A DNA stretch of 48,369 nucleotides from Pseudoflavonifractor sp. 524-17 (lineage in GTDB: Bacteria; Bacillota; Clostridia; Oscillospirales; Oscillospiraceae), in the NCBI RefSeq assembly GCF_009935845.1, contig NZ_QWEK01000031.1, forward strand, positions 1 to 48,369, written 5' to 3'. A program made the translations under genes and the position numbers. The notes beneath the pieces are model-generated. The model saw nothing but the letters and a program-made list of their open reading frames with translations, made no database searches and had not been told where the DNA came from. Below, piece by piece: positions 1 through 10,027 of the stretch (position 1 is the first letter of the stretch; each line of letters starts with the position of its first letter).

Positions 1-120
1 CACAGACAACAAGCCCTTTCGGCTGCTTGAACAATTTTACCGCCTTATTTTTGTCTAACTTTTTGGGCGCACTTCACTTGGGTCCCGCGGCTTTTTTGTG
101 GGGGACGACTTGCGCTTGTG
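1..120. other. window edge, unassigned; possible 3' end of an upstream gene
   Basis: One forward frame is open from base 2 to a TAA at 56-58 (18 codons, ending ...RLIFV). It could be the last residues of a gene cut by the window edge, but this is too short to identify. Bases 59-120 hold no gene that I can support. Confidence 0.2.
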
Positions 121-123
121 CCC

Positions 124-152
124 TTGAAGGGGCAGGTCCGGTATGATACAAT
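124..152 (+). promoter_or_regulatory. sigma-A-type promoter of mutY
   Basis: TTGAAG (124-129), a 17-base spacer and TACAAT (147-152), followed 36 bases later by the mutY start. The predicted transcript begins near 159, leaving a leader of about 30 bases that carries the TTGGAGG ribosome site. Confidence 0.6.
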
Positions 153-188
153 AGGGTCCAACGCAAAATCTGAGGTTGGAGGTCCGCC

Positions 189-1280
189 GTGAAGGAACTT
201 GAACAGCTGCCCATCCCACTGCTCCAGTGGTTTCAGGACAACGCCCGGACGCTGCCCTGGCGGTCCGACCCCACGCCGTACCATGTGTGGGTGTCGGAGA
301 TCATGCTCCAGCAGACCCGGGTGGCGGCGGTGCTGGAGTACTACCGCCGGTTTATGGAGGCCCTGCCGGAGGTGGCGGATCTGGCCTTGGTGGAAGAGGA
401 CCGGCTGATGAAGCTGTGGCAGGGGCTGGGGTACTATAACCGGGCGCGCAACCTCCAAAAGGCCGCCCGGCAGGTGATGGAAGAATTTCACGGGGCCTTT
501 CCAAACACCTATGAGGAGATTCTCTCTCTCGCCGGGGTGGGGGAGTACACCGCCGGGGCCATCGCCTCCATTGCTTTTGGCGTTCCGGTGCCGGCGGTGG
601 ACGGCAACGTCCTGCGGGTGGTGGCCCGGCTCACCGGGGACGAGGGGGACGTCACCCGGCCGGAGACCCGCCGCCGGATGCGGCAGGCCCTGCTGGACAC
701 CATGCCCCGCAATCTCCCCGGGGACTACAATCAGGCCCTGATGGAGCTGGGGGCCATTGTGTGCCTGCCCAACGGGGCGCCCCTGTGCGGGCAGTGCCCT
801 GCGGCCCCCCTCTGCGCCGCCCGGCGGGAGGACCGGATCGCCCAGCTGCCGGTGAAGGCGGCGAAAAAGGCCCGCCGGATCGAGAAGCGCACAGTCTACC
901 TTCTCTTTTATGGGGGGAAGGTGGCCCTGCGGCGGCGGCCGGGGCGGGGGCTTCTGGCGGGACTGTGGGAGTTCCCCAGCCAGCCCCAGGGGGAGAAGGA
1001 TGTTCTGGACCGCTGGGGGATTGTCCCCCTCCCGGAGCAGGTGTGGGCCGGGTCCTCCTGCGCCTTTGCCGCCCAATCCCGGGTGGGGCGGCACGTCTTT
1101 ACCCACATTGAGTGGCATATGGATCTGAAGACGGTCTTTGCCGCGGCCGGCGTCCTCCCCGCCGGGTGGGTGTGGGCGGACGCCGCCGCCCTGGAGCGGG
1201 AATACGCCGTCCCCAACGCCTTCCGCTTCGCGGCGGACCTGGCCTTGAGCGGTATGGAGGAGAGTGCGCAATGGAATTAA
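189..1280 (+). CDS. mutY: A/G-specific adenine glycosylase MutY
   Basis: Removes adenine mispaired with 8-oxoguanine in base-excision repair. The 363-residue protein has the expected order of parts. The catalytic Glu37 lies in SEIMLQQT. The helix-hairpin-helix LAGVGEYTAGAIASIAFG (about 114-131) is followed by the catalytic Asp138 in VDGNV. Four cysteines (C192, C200, C203, C209) form the [4Fe-4S] site, here with seven rather than six residues in the first gap. A C-terminal NUDIX-like domain that reads 8-oxoG runs from about 230 to the end. Translation starts at GTG 189, seven bases after GGAGG. The last codons overlap the start of the aldehyde dehydrogenase gene by ten bases, so the two are probably translationally coupled. 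Confidence 0.97.
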   Translation: MKELEQLPIPLLQWFQDNARTLPWRSDPTPYHVWVSEIMLQQTRVAAVLEYYRRFMEALPEVADLALVEEDRLMKLWQGLGYYNRARNLQKAARQVMEEFHGAFPNTYEEILSLAGVGEYTAGAIASIAFGVPVPAVDGNVLRVVARLTGDEGDVTRPETRRRMRQALLDTMPRNLPGDYNQALMELGAIVCLPNGAPLCGQCPAAPLCAARREDRIAQLPVKAAKKARRIEKRTVYLLFYGGKVALRRRPGRGLLAGLWEFPSQPQGEKDVLDRWGIVPLPEQVWAGSSCAFAAQSRVGRHVFTHIEWHMDLKTVFAAAGVLPAGWVWADAAALEREYAVPNAFRFAADLALSGMEESAQWN

Positions 1281-2635
1281 AGGAACTGGTTGCCGCCCAG
1301 CGGAATTATTTTAACGAGGGTCTGACCCGGAGCATCGCCCTGCGGCGGGAGATGCTCCGCCGGCTGAAAAAGGGACTGGACCGCCACGAGGAGGCCCTTC
1401 TCGCCGCCCTGGAGCAGGATCTGGGCAAAAGCCGGTTTGAGGCCTACGAGACCGAGCTGGCGGTGGTCCGGGGGGAGCTGTCCCTGGCCTGGAAGCACGC
1501 CGAGCGCTGGGGTCAGCCCCGCCGGGCCCGCACCCCCCTGTTTTTGAGCCCCGCCAGCAGCAAAATATACTGGGAGCCCTACGGCACGGTTCTTATCCTG
1601 GCACCCTGGAACTACCCGGTGCAGCTGACGCTGGTCCCACTGATTTCCGCCATTGCCGCGGGGTGTACCGCAATCGTGAAGCCCTCCGCCTACACGCCCA
1701 GAACCTCCGCGGCGGTGGCCGCTCTCATTTCCGACGTCTTCGACCCCGCCCTGGCGGCGGTGGTGGAGGGTGGCAGGGCAGAGAATACCGCCCTGCTGGA
1801 GGAGAAGTTTGACTTCATTTTCTTTACCGGCAGCGCCGGGGTGGGCCGGGTTGTGATGGCCGCCGCGGCAAAGCACCTCACCCCCGTGGCCCTGGAGCTG
1901 GGGGGCAAGTCCCCGGTGATTGTGGCCCCGGACGCCGATCTGGACCTGGCCGCCCGGCGGATTGTGTGGGGAAAATTCCTCAACGCCGGCCAGACCTGCG
2001 TGGCCCCGGATCACCTCTGGGTGCGGGAGGACGCCCGGGACTTTTTTGTGGAGAAGCTGAAAAAGCAGATTGTAAAGTGCTACGGTGAGAACCCTCTGGC
2101 CAGCCCGGATTTGGGCAGAATTGTAAACGAAAAGCACTTTGACCGCCTCCAGGCCCTGACACGGCACGGTACAGTGGCTTTTGGAGGCGGCGGGGACCGT
2201 GCCGCCCTGAAAATAGAGCCCACTGTGCTGGTGGATGTGTCGGAGGACGACCCGGTGATGGGAGAGGAGATTTTTGGCCCCATTCTCCCGGTGCTCACCT
2301 ATACGGACATTGACGATCTCATCGCCCATCTCCAGACCAAGCCCCGGCCCCTGGCGCTGTACACCTTCACCCGCAACAAGTGGATGGCCAAGAAGATCAG
2401 CGACGCCCTTCCCTTCGGCGGCGGCTGTGTCAACGACACGGTACTTCACCTGGCCAACGGCAATCTGCCCTTCGGCGGCGTGGGGGAGAGCGGTATGGGG
2501 GTGTGTCACGGAGAGGCGGGGTTCCGCACCTTCTCCCACCAGAAGTCCATCCTGCGCAAATTCGGTCCCGAGGTCCCGCTGCGCTACCCGCCCCATAAGG
2601 GAAAGGGGCTGGGCCTGCTGAAAAAGCTGATGTGA
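1271..2635 (+). CDS. NAD(P)-dependent aldehyde dehydrogenase, class-3 (ALDH3) type
   Basis: Oxidises aldehydes to carboxylic acids with NAD(P)+. The 454-residue length fits the short ALDH3 family (YwdH-like) better than the usual 480-500 residues. The active site is complete: oxyanion Asn114 in APWNYP, the cofactor-binding FTGSAGVG loop (185-192), general base Glu209 in ELGGKSP and nucleophile Cys243 in NAGQTCVAPDH. EEIFGPILPV and PFGGVGESGMG occur further on, as expected. I chose ATG 1271 because it overlaps the mutY stop and the N-terminus then matches the family; the frame is open further upstream only inside mutY. There is no membrane anchor. Its substrate cannot be told; general aldehyde detoxification is likely. 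Confidence 0.93.
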   Translation: MELKELVAAQRNYFNEGLTRSIALRREMLRRLKKGLDRHEEALLAALEQDLGKSRFEAYETELAVVRGELSLAWKHAERWGQPRRARTPLFLSPASSKIYWEPYGTVLILAPWNYPVQLTLVPLISAIAAGCTAIVKPSAYTPRTSAAVAALISDVFDPALAAVVEGGRAENTALLEEKFDFIFFTGSAGVGRVVMAAAAKHLTPVALELGGKSPVIVAPDADLDLAARRIVWGKFLNAGQTCVAPDHLWVREDARDFFVEKLKKQIVKCYGENPLASPDLGRIVNEKHFDRLQALTRHGTVAFGGGGDRAALKIEPTVLVDVSEDDPVMGEEIFGPILPVLTYTDIDDLIAHLQTKPRPLALYTFTRNKWMAKKISDALPFGGGCVNDTVLHLANGNLPFGGVGESGMGVCHGEAGFRTFSHQKSILRKFGPEVPLRYPPHKGKGLGLLKKLM

Positions 2636-2662
2636 TACTCTTTCTTGAACGAAAAAGTATCA
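2633..2662 (+). repeat. hairpin overlapping the aldH stop codon
   Basis: A 12-bp stem with one C-A mismatch (TGATACTCTTTC pairing with GAAAAAGTATCA, loop TTGAAC) begins at the TGA stop. No U-run follows on either strand, so it is not a classic terminator. It may protect the 3' end or be a dispersed intergenic repeat. The rest of the gap to tdk (2663-2751) shows no convincing promoter. Confidence 0.45.
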
Positions 2663-2751
2663 AAAAGAACTTCAATTTCCAGCCGAAACCCGTTGCAGTT
2701 CTTAGATTTTTGTCTGACAATGGGGAAAGAGTTTAATATGAGGAAGAGAGA

Positions 2752-3345
2752 ATGGCAAAGCTGTATTTCCGATATGGAGTCATGGGCTCCAGCAAGACCG
2801 CCAACGCGCTGATGGTGCGCTATAACTACCAGGAGCGGGGGCAGGAGGCCCTTCTGGTCAAACCCTCCATTGACCAGCGGGACGGGGCCCGGTTTGTGGC
2901 CTCCCGGGCGGGCCTGTCCCACCCGTGCATCTATTTTTCCGACCTGGAGAAAATGCCACCGGAGGAGCTGTGCTGCTACGCCTGCATTATCGTGGACGAG
3001 GCACAGTTCCTCACTAGGGAGGAGGTGCGCTATCTGACCCTTCTGGTGGATGAGCGTAATATTCCCGTCATCTGCTACGGCCTGCGCGCCGATTTCAAAG
3101 GGGACCTCTTCCCTGGCTCCCAGGAGCTGCTGGCCTGGGCGGACATCATCGAAGAGGTGAAGACCATCTGCTGGTGCGGTAAAAAGGCCACCTGCAACGC
3201 CCGGTTCGACAAAAACGGCGTGGTGCTCAAGGAGGGGGAGCAGGTGGTGCTGGGGGCCAACGACCAGTACATCGGCCTGTGCCGCCGGCACTGGAAAGAG
3301 GGAAATCTGGGCCCCGGACACCAGAAATGTGAAACAGTGCAGTAA
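2752..3345 (+). CDS. tdk: thymidine kinase (type II)
   Basis: Phosphorylates thymidine with ATP for pyrimidine salvage. The 197-residue protein has the type II layout. A variant P-loop, GVMGSSKT, spans residues 9-16. Walker B/catalytic VDEAQF (81-86) carries the likely base Glu83. The thymidine-side loop YGLRADF follows at 109-115. The structural zinc site uses cysteines around CWCGKKATC (140-148) together with C177 and H180 in LCRRH. The P-loop is shifted from the classic GPMFSGKS form, as in a clostridial subgroup. It starts at ATG 2752 behind AGGAAGAGAG. It stands between aldehyde dehydrogenase and the radical SAM gene with no obvious functional link. Confidence 0.93.
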   Translation: MAKLYFRYGVMGSSKTANALMVRYNYQERGQEALLVKPSIDQRDGARFVASRAGLSHPCIYFSDLEKMPPEELCCYACIIVDEAQFLTREEVRYLTLLVDERNIPVICYGLRADFKGDLFPGSQELLAWADIIEEVKTICWCGKKATCNARFDKNGVVLKEGEQVVLGANDQYIGLCRRHWKEGNLGPGHQKCETVQ

Positions 3346-3363
3346 TAAAGGGAGCCGGTTATT

Positions 3364-4239
3364 ATGATCTGTAATCTCTGCCCCCGGCGGTGCGGCGCTC
3401 TGCGCACCCCGGACCGGGGGGAGGGCCGGTGCGCCATGCCCAGCCTCCCGGTGGCGGCGCGCTCGGCCCTCCACCACTGGGAGGAGCCACCTATCTCCGG
3501 CGCCCGGGGGGCGGGGACTGTTTTTTTCTCCGGCTGCCCTCTGGGATGTGTCTTCTGCCAAAATGAAGCAATCAGCCACAAAAATTTTGGAAAGCCTGTG
3601 CCTGTAGACCGCCTGCGGGCCATTTTCCAGGAGCTCATTGACCAGGGGGCCCACAATATTGATCTGGTCAATCCCACCCACTTCGCCCATGTGATGGCAG
3701 AGCTCCTGGACGCGCCGCTTTCTGTCCCCGTGGTGTGGAATTCTGGGGGATATGAGCGGGTGGAGACCCTGAAAACCCTGGAGGGAAAAGTGGACATCTA
3801 CCTGCCGGACCTGAAATACCTGGATCCCGCGGCGGCGGAGAGGTACTCCGGGGCGGCGGACTATCCGGAGACAGCCAAGGCCGCCCTTTTGGAGATGTAC
3901 CGCCAGACTGGCCCCTGCGTCTATGATGGGGACGGCCTGCTCCGCCGGGGGGTAATCATCCGCCACCTGATTCTCCCCGGTCGGCTGAAGGAGGCCAAGG
4001 CCGTTATGGACTGGGTGGCGGAGCAGTTCCCAAGGGGGGCGGTGCCCTTCTCTCTGATGAGCCAGTATACCCCCTGGGGCCGGGCGGCGGAGTACCCGGA
4101 GATCAACCGTACAATTCGGGGCTCAGAGAGGCGCAGCGCCCAGGTTTATATGGAGAACCTGGGGCTGGCCGGCTTCGTCCAGGAGGACGGTGCCGCCCAG
4201 TCCGCCTTCATCCCCGCCTTTGACCTGACCGGGGTATAG
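3364..4239 (+). CDS. radical SAM protein, PflA-like (putative glycyl-radical activase family)
   Basis: Binds a [4Fe-4S] cluster and S-adenosylmethionine; the motif is C58-x3-C62-x2-C65 (SGCPLGCVFCQN). The N-terminus holds four more cysteines (C3, C6, C10, C23 in MICNLCPRRC and GRCAMP), which could hold an auxiliary cluster or metal. This matches the family usually annotated as putative pyruvate-formate-lyase-activating protein, whose members mostly lack a neighbouring glycyl-radical enzyme. No such enzyme is nearby here, so the target is unknown. At 291 residues it is full length. It starts at ATG 3364 after GGGAG, 18 bases beyond tdk, and is probably cotranscribed with it. Confidence 0.85.
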   Translation: MICNLCPRRCGALRTPDRGEGRCAMPSLPVAARSALHHWEEPPISGARGAGTVFFSGCPLGCVFCQNEAISHKNFGKPVPVDRLRAIFQELIDQGAHNIDLVNPTHFAHVMAELLDAPLSVPVVWNSGGYERVETLKTLEGKVDIYLPDLKYLDPAAAERYSGAADYPETAKAALLEMYRQTGPCVYDGDGLLRRGVIIRHLILPGRLKEAKAVMDWVAEQFPRGAVPFSLMSQYTPWGRAAEYPEINRTIRGSERRSAQVYMENLGLAGFVQEDGAAQSAFIPAFDLTGV

Positions 4240-4287
4240 GTTTTCCGCCTGTCTCCCGGCGTCTGTTTGAAAACCAGCAGAACGCCG
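4239..4287 (+). promoter_or_regulatory. two mutually exclusive hairpins upstream of the MATE gene
   Basis: GGTTTTC (4239-4245) can pair with GAAAACC (4269-4275). The overlapping CGGCGTCTG (4257-4265) can pair with CAGaACGCCG (4278-4287) with one bulged A. The two stems share sequence and cannot both form in simple nested fashion, although a pseudoknot using GGCGT/ACGCC is possible. No U-run follows. The role is unknown. Confidence 0.35.
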
Positions 4288-4339
4288 TCTCATATGGGGA
4301 TAATTCTGATTTTGATCATTTGAGCTTGGGGGGAATAGA

Positions 4340-5725
4340 ATGACCACAAATCTCCTGGGGGGAGGGACGCGCCTGAAGACCATGTGGCGGCTGTCCTGGC
4401 CTGCCATTATGGAACAGATTCTCTCCACCATGGTCAGCTATGTGGACACCGCCATGGTGGGGGTGCTGGGGGCGGGGGCCACTGCCGCGGTGTCGGTGAA
4501 CGCCGCCTCCCTCTGGCTCATCAGCGGGATTCTGGCCGGGGTGGGTGTGGGGTACTCGGTGCAGGTGTCCAACGCCATCGGCGCCGGGGACGACAGCCTG
4601 GCACGGGACGTGATCCGCCAGGGGATTCTGGGCACCTTGGTGTGCGGGGCGGTTTCTTTGGTAATATTCCAGATTTTGGCAGGGTATATTCCCTTGTGGC
4701 TGGGGGCGAAGCCGGACGTACTGCCCCATGCCGCGGCCTATCTGCGGTACTATACCCTGGCCATGCCCTGGATAGCGGCCAGCGCCATTTTCTCCGCCAT
4801 TCTGCGGTGTATGGGCAATACAAAGGCTCCGCTGATCTTCAATACCCTGGCCAATCTGTGCAATCTTGCGCTGAATTGCCTCTTTATCTATGAGACACGG
4901 ACCGTCCGGCTCTTGGGCCGGGCGGTCACCGTCCCCGGGGCCGGCCTGGGTGTGGAGGGGGCGGCCATCGCCTCCGCCCTGTCCTGGACGGTGGCGGGGA
5001 GCGCCCTGCTTTTCATCGGCCTGCGTCAGGGGGACCGGTTCCGGGTCCGTTTTGCCGAGGGCCTGCGTCCCAACCGGGCGATCATCCGTATGGCGGTGTA
5101 CCTGGGCCTGCCCTCGGCGCTGGAGCGGGCCACCATCAACCTGGGGCAGATCGCCCTCACCGCCCTGGTGGCCTCCATCGGCACGGTGGCCCTGGCGGCC
5201 CACCAGATTGCCAATACTGCAGAGGGGCTGTGCTACCTGCCGGCCTACGGCATCTCCTACGCCGGCATTGCCCTGGTCGGCCAGTCCGTAGGGGCCAGGT
5301 CCAAGGAGGACGCCAAGGCCTTCGGCTCTCTGGCCGCCCTGGCGGCGCTGATTTTATGCACCGTGCTGGCGGTGCTGCTCTTTCTGTTCGCCCCCATGCT
5401 GTCCGCCCTGTTCAATACGGACCCCGCCGTGGTGAGGGAGGCGGCGCTGATGCTGCGCATTGTCTGCTTTGCGGAGCCCCCATTTGCCCTGTCCATCGTC
5501 CTGTCCGGCACCCTGCGAGGGGCGCACGACGTCCGCTTCCCCATGGCCACCGGTCTGGTGTGTATGTGGGGGGTGCGGATTACCCTGGCCCTGGTGCTGG
5601 TGGGAAAGGCCGGCCTGGGTCTGGCGGGGGTGTGGATCGCCATGAGCGCCGATCTTATCCTCCGGGGGGTGCTGTGTACCCTCCGGTGGCACGGGGAGAA
5701 ATGGGTGAAAAAATGCGGCCTGTAA
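4340..5725 (+). CDS. MATE-family multidrug/toxin efflux transporter
   Basis: Integral membrane antiporter (Na+ or H+ coupled) that exports cationic or other toxic compounds. The 461-residue sequence shows the two six-helix halves of the family. Diagnostic segments include LSWPAIMEQILSTMVSYVDT near residues 14-33 and, in the second half, LGLPSALERATINLGQIAL and LVGQSVGARSKEDA (typical MATE loop after helix 8). About twelve hydrophobic segments are visible. The start is ATG 4340, about six bases after GGGGGGAATAG. recG follows 31 bases downstream in the same direction. The substrate cannot be predicted from the sequence. Confidence 0.92.
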   Translation: MTTNLLGGGTRLKTMWRLSWPAIMEQILSTMVSYVDTAMVGVLGAGATAAVSVNAASLWLISGILAGVGVGYSVQVSNAIGAGDDSLARDVIRQGILGTLVCGAVSLVIFQILAGYIPLWLGAKPDVLPHAAAYLRYYTLAMPWIAASAIFSAILRCMGNTKAPLIFNTLANLCNLALNCLFIYETRTVRLLGRAVTVPGAGLGVEGAAIASALSWTVAGSALLFIGLRQGDRFRVRFAEGLRPNRAIIRMAVYLGLPSALERATINLGQIALTALVASIGTVALAAHQIANTAEGLCYLPAYGISYAGIALVGQSVGARSKEDAKAFGSLAALAALILCTVLAVLLFLFAPMLSALFNTDPAVVREAALMLRIVCFAEPPFALSIVLSGTLRGAHDVRFPMATGLVCMWGVRITLALVLVGKAGLGLAGVWIAMSADLILRGVLCTLRWHGEKWVKKCGL

Positions 5726-5756
5726 AGGGGCGCGGCAAAAAAGGGGGGGTGGGACA

Positions 5757-7835
<2,079 letters not shown>

Positions 7836-7854
7836 CGGGGAGACAGAGGAAACG

Positions 7855-8313
7855 ATGTTTGAAATTCGTGAGATGACAGGGGCGGACCGGGAGCTGGTCC
7901 TGCCCATGGTGAATACCTTTTACCACAGCCCCGCGGTGGAGCATCCGGTGGACCCGGCGGTGCTGGAGCGGACCTTTCAGGCGGCGGCGGACCCGGGGGA
8001 GCCCCTGCTCCGGGGGCTGGTGCTGCTGGAGGACGGACAGGCGGTGGGCTATGCCTATGTGACCCAGTGCTACTCCGGCGAGGTGGGGGGCCGGTGCGTC
8101 TTCTTTGAGGAGATGTACCTGTCTCCCCAGTGCCGGGGCAAGGGGTACGGTACACAGGTCTTCCGCTGGCTGAAGAACGCGTACCCCAACCACGCCCGCC
8201 TGCGTCTGGAGGTCACGGACGCCAACGAAAAGGCCATCCGGCTCTACAAGCGCCTGGGCTTCCGCTTTCTGGAATACCGCCAAATGGTATTGGAAGGGGA
8301 CTTGCAGGCATAA
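7855..8313 (+). CDS. GNAT-family N-acetyltransferase
   Basis: Transfers an acetyl group from acetyl-CoA to an unknown amine. The 152-residue protein has the GNAT fold. An N-terminal strand/helix (MFEIREMTGADRELV) is followed by EEMYLSPQCRGKGYGTQVF (about 87-105). That segment includes the acetyl-CoA-binding Q/R-x2-G-x-G/A pattern RGKGYG. The C-terminal ANEKAIRLYKRLGFRF is the typical final motif. The start ATG 7855 lies 19 bases after the recG stop, behind GGAGACAGAGG. A longer open frame extends into recG but only as an overlap artefact. It is the last gene before a strong terminator. Confidence 0.9.
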   Translation: MFEIREMTGADRELVLPMVNTFYHSPAVEHPVDPAVLERTFQAAADPGEPLLRGLVLLEDGQAVGYAYVTQCYSGEVGGRCVFFEEMYLSPQCRGKGYGTQVFRWLKNAYPNHARLRLEVTDANEKAIRLYKRLGFRFLEYRQMVLEGDLQA

Positions 8314-8359
8314 AAATACCCTGGGAACGGTGTGATTGCCGCTCCCGGGGTATTTTTTT
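8312..8359 (+). terminator. intrinsic terminator after the recG-GNAT unit
   Basis: AAAAATACCCTGGGA pairs with TCCCGGGGTATTTTT (loop about 16 bases, with an extra CGG/CCG pair inside), ending in a run of seven T. It begins immediately after the GNAT stop codon. It may also act for the convergent regulator gene, because the A-run in front of the stem becomes a U-run on the minus strand. Confidence 0.85.
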
Positions 8360-8371
8360 GAGTGCGGATTT

Positions 8372-9733
8372 TTACATGCTCCGGTCGGCCTGGAGGCGCT
8401 GCTGGACTGGGCCGTACACCCGCTCCGGCCGCCCGCGGGTGGTCATGCGGCGGGTGGAGACCACTTTTACCATACCCACTTTTTCCAGGGCGCTGAGAAA
8501 ATGGTTGGCGCTGCGGTGGGTGACGGAGAGCTTTACCGCCAGCTCCCGGGCGGTAATCTGGCCGTCTGGCATACGCTTGATGGCGGTGAGCACCTTCATT
8601 ACCGTCAGGGAAGACAGGCCGCACTGTGTAAAATCCCCCGCCAGCTCTTTGGGGGTGGTGGGGACCACCAGCATGGCGTCCTGGCCCAGGGGGCCGATCA
8701 GCTCCTGCTTCTCGTTGATGAGGTAGCTGCCGCCTAAAATTTCGCTCTCCCGGGCGGCGTGGACAGCGTTGAGCTTGGCGTCGTATAAAGTGGCGCCGAT
8801 GCCGTAGCCGATGTGGATATGGATCCCCAGGCGCTGGAAGAGATAGTCCTGAATCATGCAGTTTTTATAGTTATTGGTACACCAGGCCACCGCCCGGCGG
8901 TCGGTGAGCACCCGAACCCCGAAGTGGGAGCGGCGGAATTCCACCCCCAGGGCTGAGTCGGAGAAAAACTGCGTCAAGGCGTTTTGCAGCAGCAGGCACT
9001 GGGCGTCCACCCAGTCGGGGTTGAGGGGGGCCTCCTGCTGGGCCAGGGCGGGGGAGAAGTTGAAGTGGATCTCCGCAGGCTGGTTCTCCTGAAGGGCGCG
9101 GATTTCAATCTCCCGAAAAAGCCCCGCGCAGGCGTCCGCAATGGTGGACAGGCTGGGGTGAGGGTAGTACACGCACATTCCCTCCCGCCGCAGCAGGGGG
9201 ATAAGCCCGCTGTAGCGGGTGATGACGGCGTCAAATTTCTGGGTCCGCCAGATGGACAGCAGCTTTTGATAGTGCAGATCCTCTGTGTACTGAAAGGTCT
9301 CCGGACTGCCCCCGTCTCCCGCCCGGCCCATGGAGTCGGACAGCGTCATCCCCGAATCCGTGGTGAGAAAGTCCTCCACGCTCATGTGGATCTGGTCCAG
9401 AAAGTCGCAGTAGATGCGGGAAAAATCCGCCACGCCCTTTTCCAGGTGGAGGTGCCACAGCAGGCGGTAGAGGGCCGCGTCATCGTAATTCACCGGCACC
9501 ACCGGACGCCGGCCCTTCCCCTCCAGAGACACCAGCGCCGTGGTGAAGCGCCGGCCGATGGTGAGAATGCCGTCTATGCTGGCAGGAACCTGATGGTAGG
9601 TCTTCTCCATTCCCTGGAGGGGGTCGTAATTGTAGAAGCTGGCCTCGCAGTCAAGCGCCAGCCGGTGGAACGCCTCCTCAAAATAGGGGCGGATATACTC
9701 TGTAATGATAACCGCGATTTTATATTGTTTCAA
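8372..9733 (-). CDS. transcriptional regulator: PrpR_N-like sensor, cyclase-like domain, C-terminal winged helix
   Basis: Likely ligand-responsive regulator of the divergent BMP/UbiD operon. The N-terminal 200 residues (QYKIAVIITEYIRPYFEEAF onward) resemble the PrpR_N sensor fold. A middle part (about 300-370) with SHFGVRVLTDRRAVAWC and IHIGYGIGATLYDAKLNAVH resembles degenerate GGDEF/GTP-cyclohydrolase-III-like domains and lacks a catalytic GGDEF. The last 75 residues (LTVMKVLTAIKRM...ITARELAVKLSVTHRSANHF...RRMTTRGRPERVYGP) form a winged helix with a basic wing. For the start, GGGAGG (9750-9745) is only two bases from GTG 9742, so I prefer TTG 9733 (spacing 11); this stays uncertain. The domain reading is by eye; the DNA-binding end is the surest part. 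Confidence 0.7.
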   Translation of the reverse strand: MKQYKIAVIITEYIRPYFEEAFHRLALDCEASFYNYDPLQGMEKTYHQVPASIDGILTIGRRFTTALVSLEGKGRRPVVPVNYDDAALYRLLWHLHLEKGVADFSRIYCDFLDQIHMSVEDFLTTDSGMTLSDSMGRAGDGGSPETFQYTEDLHYQKLLSIWRTQKFDAVITRYSGLIPLLRREGMCVYYPHPSLSTIADACAGLFREIEIRALQENQPAEIHFNFSPALAQQEAPLNPDWVDAQCLLLQNALTQFFSDSALGVEFRRSHFGVRVLTDRRAVAWCTNNYKNCMIQDYLFQRLGIHIHIGYGIGATLYDAKLNAVHAARESEILGGSYLINEKQELIGPLGQDAMLVVPTTPKELAGDFTQCGLSSLTVMKVLTAIKRMPDGQITARELAVKLSVTHRSANHFLSALEKVGMVKVVSTRRMTTRGRPERVYGPVQQRLQADRSM

Positions 9734-9770
9734 AGGGCACACATCCTCCCAAAATGTCCGTGTTTCCTCT

Positions 9771-9798
9771 ATTGTAGCACAAATACCCCGGAATGCAA
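9771..9798 (-). promoter_or_regulatory. promoter of the minus-strand regulator gene
   Basis: Read on the minus strand: TTGCAT (9798-9793), 16-base spacer, TACAAT (9776-9771), with TG one base before the -10 (TGCTACAAT, extended -10). The start codon lies about 30 bases downstream. Confidence 0.6.
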
Positions 9799-9909
9799 CC
9801 GGTTTTCCTAATTAAAGTCTTATTAGCTCTTTTATTTTTCTTTAATTTAAGAACAAGGGGTTTTTAACTGGAATTAAGAGGGAAGATTTATCCTAAATAC
9901 ACAAAAATA

Positions 9910-9948
9910 GATGTGCTATTTAATTAAATATTGACATTGATGTGCCAT
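9910..9948 (+). promoter_or_regulatory. direct repeat GATGTGCYAT flanking the operon's -35 element; candidate operator
   Basis: GATGTGCTAT at 9910-9919 and GATGTGCCAT at 9939-9948 differ in one base and are 29 bases apart (about three helical turns). The first lies upstream of the -35 hexamer, the second between -35 and -10. A regulator bound there could activate or repress. The palindrome ATTTAATTAAAT lies between the copies. The rest of the 9743-10027 gap is AT-rich with nothing else that I can name. Confidence 0.4.
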
Positions 9949-9958
9949 GGATTATAAT
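9931..9958 (+). promoter_or_regulatory. strong sigma-A promoter of the BMP/UbiD operon
   Basis: A perfect TTGACA (9931-9936), 16-base spacer and perfect TATAAT (9953-9958). The expected start is near 9965, giving a leader of about 60 bases before the first gene at 10028. Confidence 0.8.
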
Positions 9959-10027
9959 TATAGCATAATCTTCTTTATTAATTCTTTTAATTGGCGCTGC
10001 AGCCGGAAGAAAGGGGCGGATCATCTC

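Noticed and set aside
2710-2739. Promoter TTGTCT-18-TAATAT just before tdk
   Set aside because: The predicted start would fall only about six bases from the start codon, inside the ribosome site.
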